Below are positions 57,622 through 64,000 of a stretch of DNA of 64,000 bases, piece by piece. The notes beneath the pieces were generated by a model, which was not told the DNA's origin, searched no databases, and worked only from the letters and a program-made list of their open reading frames with translations. The stretch is from Diaporthe sp. PMI_573. Lineage: Eukaryota; Ascomycota; Sordariomycetes; Diaporthales; Diaporthaceae. The stretch's first letter is position 1, and every line of letters starts with the position of its first letter. A program made the translations under genes and the position numbers. Location of the stretch: positions 558,001-622,000 of the forward strand of contig JAJTUP010000004.1 in assembly GCA_021399435.1 (NCBI GenBank). Reading direction: 5' to 3'.

Positions 57622-59485
57622 GTTGCGCGATAGGTGTCGTCTGGTAAGCTGTCTGTATTTCCCTGATGAGAGAAGAAGAAAGCTTCAAGTTTTGTATGTA
57701 ATATCAGGGTGGTCGAAGGTATTTAAGTTACAATTGGAGTAGTTGACCGTTACCCATCGTGTTCCATGCAGTCATCTGCGGGATCTACGCGCTCTGTGAC
57801 ACCATTCTATGTATGATGATGCACAGTAAGCACATCGAGGACAGCGTACTTAATCAGAACGAAGAATCAAGTGGCTCTTATTCTGATCGCCATGCCAGTT
57901 TCATGCACGAGGCACTTGGCAACATGCAGTCATGAATGGCTAATTGGCTCGCCTATGGGCCTTCCAGTGATGTGTTCTGAATGACTGTCTTCGACAGTAC
58001 ATGATCAAGAATAAGATGTTGTGCTAGTGCTTTATATCTAGGCAAGAGTATGCGTGACCGCTCCACTCAAGCTCTGGGGACCGAATCAAATTGCCACATA
58101 TATTTATTGCCCAGCCCTATGCTTCGAACGGCCAAGTGATCAGCGGAGAGGAACGTAACATCTGGACCCGGAGCGTAAGCAATACAGTCTCCTAAGGAGC
58201 ATGTGCTCCGACATAGCCCCTATCCCACGCACACCCCCTAACCTAGTAGTCACGACGACCTCCTTCCTTCAACCTTATATCAACATCACTTAGTACTACC
58301 AACTTCGTACTTCAAGAGGTACATCTGCTCTGGCCAATCCAGCCTGGAAATTTCAAACCTGACTACTCCACGTAGAAATAGCTTCGGGTAATGGAACTGA
58401 TATTAGAACGCTCCGCGTGCCGCGCGCGCCCACCGCAAGCTCGGGATACACGCCGCGCCGCTGAATTACTCCTTCTCTTAAGCGTGCAGTTAAGAGACGC
58501 CTTCAAAGTAGCGCAAAGCTTAGACCTTCATAGCCTGGACCAGAAGCACGTGGCACATGGTGTTGTGACATCTGCAAGCTCCAGGCACCCATCTCAAGCG
58601 AGTGCGGAGCCTCCCAAATGTTCCAATCAAGCATATTTGGACCCGCGGATTGGGGGAGGCCCTTCCGAGGTTCGTTCCGTCCTGGACCTTTCCCACGCCG
58701 CTGGCGAACTATGATATGCAGCTTTTGTCCAATCGGGAGCATATATTCTCGATGCTCCGTACTATGTCCTATTTCTTCCACCTTAGCAGTCTGTAACTTG
58801 TGATTAGGTGCATGGCCGGCTCTCCTATTTGTGCAAGCGAGCGCCCCATCACATTCCAAGATTCTCAATGTGCCAGACGAGGTGCTTCACCCGACGTGCT
58901 AAAACTCGCTCTGCCATCTGTGGCTTGCGCAAGCCGCGTTACTGCTGCGCGACACGCGCGAGTGCTCTTAGATCGCACGTTTCGTAGCTCAATCCTAAGG
59001 GCTTATCCGGCACTAGATGGCTCCTCGTCCCGAGGGTCCTCGATGACCGCGTCTCGAGGTACCCGCCAAGTTGCCGGGATGACTGCCTTTGTTCGCTGGA
59101 CACTCTCCTTAGCTGCCCGGGTTTCCCAGAATGGCCACTGACTAGGCCTGAAAAGCTGGGGTAGTGTGGAGGAAAGGCTGGGGGGTTTCTCCCACCCGAT
59201 GGGTCAGTGCTAATTCCAACCAGTCGGTTTCATTATTACTACGGGGCCTTTAATACGGTCAGCCCACCGTGCCTTGGTTTTGACTTTGCGGGGTGGGAGT
59301 CTGGGGTAAAAAATGGAGAATTGCAGGCGGCACCATAAATGTAATCCTGCCCCAAGCAAAGCTCATGGTGGAGAGATATTTCAAGTCCCATTCCCCAGCT
59401 TCGTGGTGTTCGGTTCCGAGGCGAGTGTTGATTTTGGGACACATTTCTTTTTATTTCTGTTTCATTTGACATAGGATACACCAAA
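57622..59485. other. Long intergenic between divergent P450 and MFS genes
   Basis: 1.86 kb. Frames at 58391-59141 are short, overlap on both strands and carry no family motif. No RNA gene or repeat recognised. It probably contains both promoters. Confidence 0.5.
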
Positions 59486-61428
59486 ATGTCCAATCAACCT
59501 GACACCAAGGAAGGACACGCTTCGATGTCCGCGCACCTCGAAGCTGGGCCACGGTCCGACACCGGTCAAGATGCAAATGCCGAGGAACGCGCCTTGCTCA
59601 GGAAAATCGATATGCGACTGGTCCCATGCGTTTGGATTATGTACCTGATGAGTTATGTGAGTACCACAAGGCATGGAAAGTTGTTGCTCGGGACATCCGG
59701 TCCCGTCTACCAATTATTTACTGACTGGCGATAATTCAAGCTCGATCGAAGTAATATAGGCAATGCTTACACTGTGCGTGTCTATCCAACGCATACATAT
59801 CCATAAAATTTGACAATGATGGAGATTAACTGAATTCATTGGTTGTGTTTTAGGGAGGCATGGGCGAAGAGCTCGGAATGACCAGCACCGACTACTCCAT
59901 CTCCCTTCTTGTATTCTTCATCAGCTATGTGCTCTTCGAGACGCCGTCCAACATGATCCTCACTAGAGTACGACCCAGCATATATATGCCAGTCAGTCCT
60001 TCCTCCTCCCACCCTTCAACAAAAACAATCGGACCATTGGCTTACCAAAATAGACGCTCATGTTCCTCTGGGGTGGCTTGTCGATGTGCATGGCCGCAGC
60101 CCACAGCTGGCAGGTCATCGCAGGCCTTCGATTCGTCCTCGGTATCCTAGAGGCCAGCTTCGCGCCGGGCGTGCTCTTCCTCCTATCGGCATGGTACAAA
60201 AAGAGCGAGCTCGGCCGCCGTTACAGCATGTACTACACCGCCGTCGCGCTCTCGGGCATGTTCGGCGGGCTCATCGCCGGCGGCCTGCTGCAGACGCTGG
60301 ACGGCTCCCACGGCATCAGCGGGTGGCGGTGGCTCTTCATCGTGGAGGGTGCCGGCACCTGTCTCGTGTCCGTGGGTGCGTTCTTTGCCCTGCCCGACTT
60401 CCCCTCGACCACGCGCTGGCTCACGCCTGACGAGCGTGCCCTGGCCAGCCGTCGCCTTGCCGGAGACTCCCTTGGAGATACCCAGGATGGCGAGACGATC
60501 CATCACAAGGTTGCTCTGAAGATGGCTTTTACGGACTGGCGGATGTGGGCTTTTGTCTTGACATACATGTCTACTACGGGTGCACAAACGATACAATATT
60601 TCATCCCTGAGCTCGTCAAGGTATGTCTAGTCGACCTCACGAAAACCCGCTTATTTGGCACGACTGACTTTGAACACCCGCCTTTTTCTATAGTCAATGG
60701 GATACACTGGCTTTGAAGTGCAGTACTACACCGCACCGATCTACGTCTGCGCCTTCGTGGCCATCCTCGCGTTCTGTTTCTCTTCCGACTACTTCAAGGA
60801 ACGCGCCTTCCATCTCGCATCAGCCTCTGCGCTCGCCATCGTCTGCTTCGCGATCCTCATTGGCGTGTTGAATAACACGGGGCGCTACGTCCTCTTGTGT
60901 TTCGGGGTTGCGGGTGTTTACGCTGCATGTGAGTGCTACACAACACATCACATTTAGGCTAGTAATTTGTAGAATTGAACTGACCCAGCCAAAGGCCCTC
61001 TTGTCAGCATCTACGTCTCGAACTCCAGTAAGTCTCGTCGGCGTTCAGGTCTACTACCATCGTTGGAGGTTGCACACTAACAAAACTTGATGCATAGTCC
61101 CTCATCCTGCGGAGAAGCGTGCCATTGTACAGGCCACTGTCAACGCGCTCGGTAATAGCGCGTCAATTTGTAAGATACATTGCCTTTCCATTAATGTTAA
61201 CTCGTCGAAGATCGTCTGTGCTAATACACTACAGATGGCTCGTTCCTCTTCCCGAGCAAAGACAAGAACCATAACCGTACGGGCTTCGCCGTGACCATGG
61301 TTTTCATGGTCATTGCACTGGTTATGGCTTTTGTTCTACGGTATTTACTGGCCAAATATCCCTACCCGGAGCTTGTCGTTCACGGGCATGGAGCCGCAGC
61401 AGAGAAAGACGGCAAAGAGGAGGATTAA
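59486..61428 (+). CDS. MFS transporter of the anion:cation symporter (allantoate/nicotinate-type) family
   Basis: Eight exons: 59486..59656, 59741..59773, 59854..59991, 60054..60620, 60694..60928, 60989..61027, 61098..61169 and 61235..61428; the frame closes at 482 residues. The tiny second exon (33 nt) carries LDRSNIGNAYT, the motif after helix 1 that defines this family. It continues with GMGEELGMTSTDYSISLLVFF, FETPSNMILTRVRPSIY and the GILEASFAPGVLFLL helix. The second half keeps SKGPLVSIYVSNS and GSFLFPSKD. About 12 helices are implied. Members carry organic anions such as allantoate, nicotinate, pantothenate or aromatic acids with protons. Plasma membrane. It sits between a divergent P450 and a convergent secreted hydrolase. 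Confidence 0.93.
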
Positions 61429-61594
61429 GAAGCTTGGTGCGCCAACACGGTTGGCGTGTTGCCGATGTATCAATTTTCTGCATGAATCTATGTGGCAAGA
61501 AGTTTGAACGGCAGGAAAGAATAGGCTGCGAAGCAATCATATCCCGACCAAATATTCCTAGCAAGTAAGATCACATGCCTCCCAGATCAACACA

Positions 61595-62763
61595 TCATGT
61601 CCTCCACGTGAGCCACGAGAAGAGATCCGCATGAAACTGCTCAGGGTCCTCCAGATGCGGCGCGTGACCCTGTTCGGGGTAGTGAATGAGCGTGCAGTTA
61701 GGGATCTTGGCCGCGGTCTCGGGCCCCAGCACAGAGTAATTCCCCAGCTTGGCCGCGACATCTGGCGGGGACCACTGCTTGCCGACGGCGGTGTTGTCCT
61801 TGTCGCCGACGATCAGGAGGGTGCGCAACTGGAGGAGGCCGAAGGAGTGCGCGATGGGCTGCGTGAGCACCATGTCGACGACGCGCGCCTGGTTGATGAG
61901 GAAGTTGTCGCGCTCGCTGCCGTAGTAGATGTTATCAGACATGGTCACCCACTCGTCGTATGAGGGGTCCCAGTTGCCGACGTAGTAGGTTGCCTTCTCG
62001 TAGGCCTTGATCGATTCCCAAGTCATGGCGTTCTCGGACTCCCAGTTGTACTGTAGGCTTGGGTATGGGACGCCGATTCCCAGCCAGTCTTCCAGTCCCA
62101 TTGGGTCCACAAGAACGACCTAGAACATGCATCAGTACGTGCCCATGCCAGAAACGTTTTCAGAGACTTACCTCAGTGACATTGTTGGGGTACATCATCG
62201 AGTATCTGGCAGCCAGCATACCGCCCAGGGAGTGACCGATGACAGTCACCTCATAGATGTCGAGGGCATTGAGGAGGCTGCTCGTGCTGGAAGCGAACTG
62301 CTGGAGGCTGAACTGATAATTCTCAGGCTTGCTAGACTTGCAGAAGCCAACCTGGTCAACGGCAATGACACGGTATCCATGACCTGTCAGCTCGCTGATT
62401 GTTGCTTTCCATGTCGGGCCACAGAAGTTCTTGCTGCTAGATGTTAGAAATAGTCTTTTGGGGGGAGGGGGGATCTCAGCAGTGCACGGGGAGAACTGAC
62501 CCATGGAATACAACGGCAACCTGTCCATTGGATGTCACATTCGCTGCCGGGGGAACATCCATGAAAGCCATCTGAAGTTCTTGGAACTGGCTCTCAAAGT
62601 TGTACACGTGTACCGGGTATGGGTACGTGTAATTGGACCCATTGAGATCGAATGGCTGGGGGCTTGTGTCGATCGAGCCCTCGGCCTGACCGACAGATCC
62701 GACACTCTGCGCCTTGGAGGCGAGAAGCCCAAGGGCCGAGGAGAAGACAGCACCAACTTTCAT
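61595..62763 (-). CDS. Secreted alpha/beta-hydrolase
   Basis: Exons on the minus strand: 62763..62501, 62436..62172 and 62119..61595; the frame closes at 350 residues. Signal peptide MKVGAVFSSALGLLASKAQS (about 1-18). The oxyanion region is HGSKNFCGPTW (about 87-97), nucleophile elbow GHSLGG (Ser157), acid in GDKDNTA (Asp284) and base in EQGHAPHLEDP (His328). This is the proline iminopeptidase/epoxide-hydrolase/haloperoxidase type of fold; the N-terminal PYPVHVYNFESQFQELQMAFMD block is typical of a fungal group often named alpha/beta-hydrolase without a known substrate. The open frame goes up to 62820, but the later Met starts a proper signal peptide. Convergent with the MFS gene, 166 bp apart. 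Confidence 0.92.
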
Positions 62764-64000
62764 CGTGGAGCGGTTGAGCGACGGGCGCAGGTATGGGATC
62801 TTGCTGCAAGCTGGTGGCACTGGGAGGCTATTGTCATGCAGTGTAGCATCTCCGAGCAGATCGATTTAAGGTGACAGCATTGGACCTGAACTCCCCAAAT
62901 ACTCCCCCGGCGTCTATCGGCCCGCTACCCCTTGCTCATAGTGGACGAGTACCTGCATTTCGGAGCTGCCCCAGCTGGGTTAGAGATGGCACGAGTATGG
63001 CCGCCTAGCCGGAAGTAACTCCACTGCCATCTGTGTGCCCTGCGCGATCTCGTCCATGGAAGTAGCCCGACATGATGGATCAGATCGGAACGCCTCGGCT
63101 CACCTGCATTGTCTCAAGCTGAAGGATTCAGATGGAACTGAAAGCAGTCAGGGTATTGCGCCGCGGAAAATCTTGCTGGGGCCGCGCTGTTTCTGCCCGA
63201 TTTGCTTCTTACAGTGTCAAGTGTCTGCGATTGTGGTTGGACGGGGAGTCTGATCCGGTTGTGGGCTGCTGGCTCTCGGCACGACGACCAGGTTGCCCTT
63301 AAGGGCAGCTGAGAAGTGCGGGAAAATTGACGTCTCCAGTAGTCGGCGGGGAGGACTCACCCATTGGCTGGCTCGGCCACCACGGTCCACATCCAATGGC
63401 TCCCTACTGGTAAGCTGTTCGACAAGCTGACAAGGACCACTGTGCAGTTGGTTGGTCTCCCAAAACGTGCAGTAGTTTAACTCGTTGCGGCCTCGGTGGG
63501 TCTGCTCAATTCCGCCGTGGTACAGGCCTCCTAAAGTTTGTAGGTTATTATGTGGTGACAGCACGATTATGCAGGTCTTCAAGAACTGCTGCGTCAGTGC
63601 TTATTCTTATTGATAGCAAGTGCCGGCAGAAGCAAGTATGGGTTCAATTGCAGGTTCGCGGAGGTCGCCCAATATATGTAAGCAACGGCCTGCGCTTGAT
63701 GGGGCGATGATAACACATATGATACGTCACATATGCGCAGTGCGCTACAAAACCTACAATCTCCGGAGAGGCAGGGGTTTTCGTAGTGCCTAAAATTCTT
63801 TTCGTGGCCATTTGTGCTATTAGCAGCTCCCGCTTCTTTGATAATAGACGGTGGGTGATGTCTGTCGGGCACGCCATTGGAATTGCGACTTTCCATGGCC
63901 AACAGCCAGACTGCCGAGAAAAGGTTTCTGTCTGGGTCGCTCGGGGGCCATGTGGTCTGCGATCTCGGACTGATAGGCACAGATCGCTCCAATATGGAGA
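62764..64000. other. Right-end region without recognised gene
   Basis: 1.24 kb. A minus-strand frame (63594-63992) and a plus-strand one (63035-63253) carry no family content. The hydrolase promoter lies at the left. Nothing supportable at the window edge. Confidence 0.5.

Noticed and set aside
42664..62763. Secondary-metabolite cluster
   Set aside because: P450, MFS, SDR and a Zn(II)2Cys6 factor are present, but there is no PKS, NRPS, terpene synthase or prenyltransferase in the window.
63594..63992. 132-residue minus-strand frame at the right edge
   Set aside because: No recognisable motif and Pro/Asn/Ser-rich random composition; not enough for a gene call.
1..64000. CRISPR array, rRNA genes, intact tRNA genes or centromeric repeats
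   Set aside because: None seen; this is ordinary eukaryotic gene-bearing DNA.

Overview
This window is nuclear DNA of a filamentous ascomycete (Pezizomycotina, probably Sordariomycetes). The evidence is gene structure and gene content. Most genes carry several short GT-AG introns of about 50-90 nt, spacing is roughly 2-4 kb, and there are no operons. Families typical of these fungi are present: a HET-domain protein, Clr5, Zn(II)2Cys6, tannase/feruloyl esterase, BIM1-like, PLAC8, and DUF3140 with a Tudor-like tail. I cannot assign genus or species. All exon boundaries were set by hand from splice signals and reading-frame continuity; where I say the frame closes, the exon lengths sum to a multiple of three.

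Layout. 1-8.2 kb: the 3' part of a PMC1-type calcium ATPase (+), a small cysteine-rich GPI-type secreted protein (-), and a BIM1-like copper-site protein with a membrane tail (+). 9.4-15.3 kb: a divergent HIT-like protein (+), a 2-kb segment bounded by a 92-bp inverted repeat, a decayed ferric-reductase fragment, and a multi-pass membrane protein (+). 16-21.4 kb: tannase A (-) and a HET-domain protein (-). 21.3-25.3 kb: AT-rich DNA without genes, holding an LTR-like stretch. 25.3-30.6 kb: a frameshifted membrane-anchored aspartic protease (+) and an RBR ubiquitin ligase (+). 31.7-36.3 kb: a biotin-dependent urea-carboxylase-type enzyme (+) that keeps the allophanate-hydrolase C-terminal domain but lacks the amidase domain. 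37.6-41.7 kb: an UNC93-like transporter (+) and a FAD amine/amino-acid oxidase (+). 42.6-55 kb: a Clr5-domain protein (-), two divergent SDRs, a PLAC8 protein (-), a Zn(II)2Cys6 regulator (+), tannase B (+) and a DUF3140/Tudor protein (-). 55.8-62.8 kb: a P450 (-), an ACS-family MFS transporter (+) and a secreted alpha/beta-hydrolase (-).

How genes may work together (inference). The right third holds tannase B, a Zn(II)2Cys6 regulator, two SDRs, a P450, an anion-type MFS carrier and a secreted hydrolase. That set would suit release, uptake and oxidation of plant-derived esters or phenolics, but no backbone synthase is present and co-regulation is unproven. The middle has nitrogen-metabolism genes (urea-carboxylase type enzyme, amine oxidase). 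The most interesting observations are the amidase-less urea amidolyase with an altered biotin site, the inverted-repeat element next to a broken ferric reductase, and the aspartic protease with two single-base losses at homopolymers.
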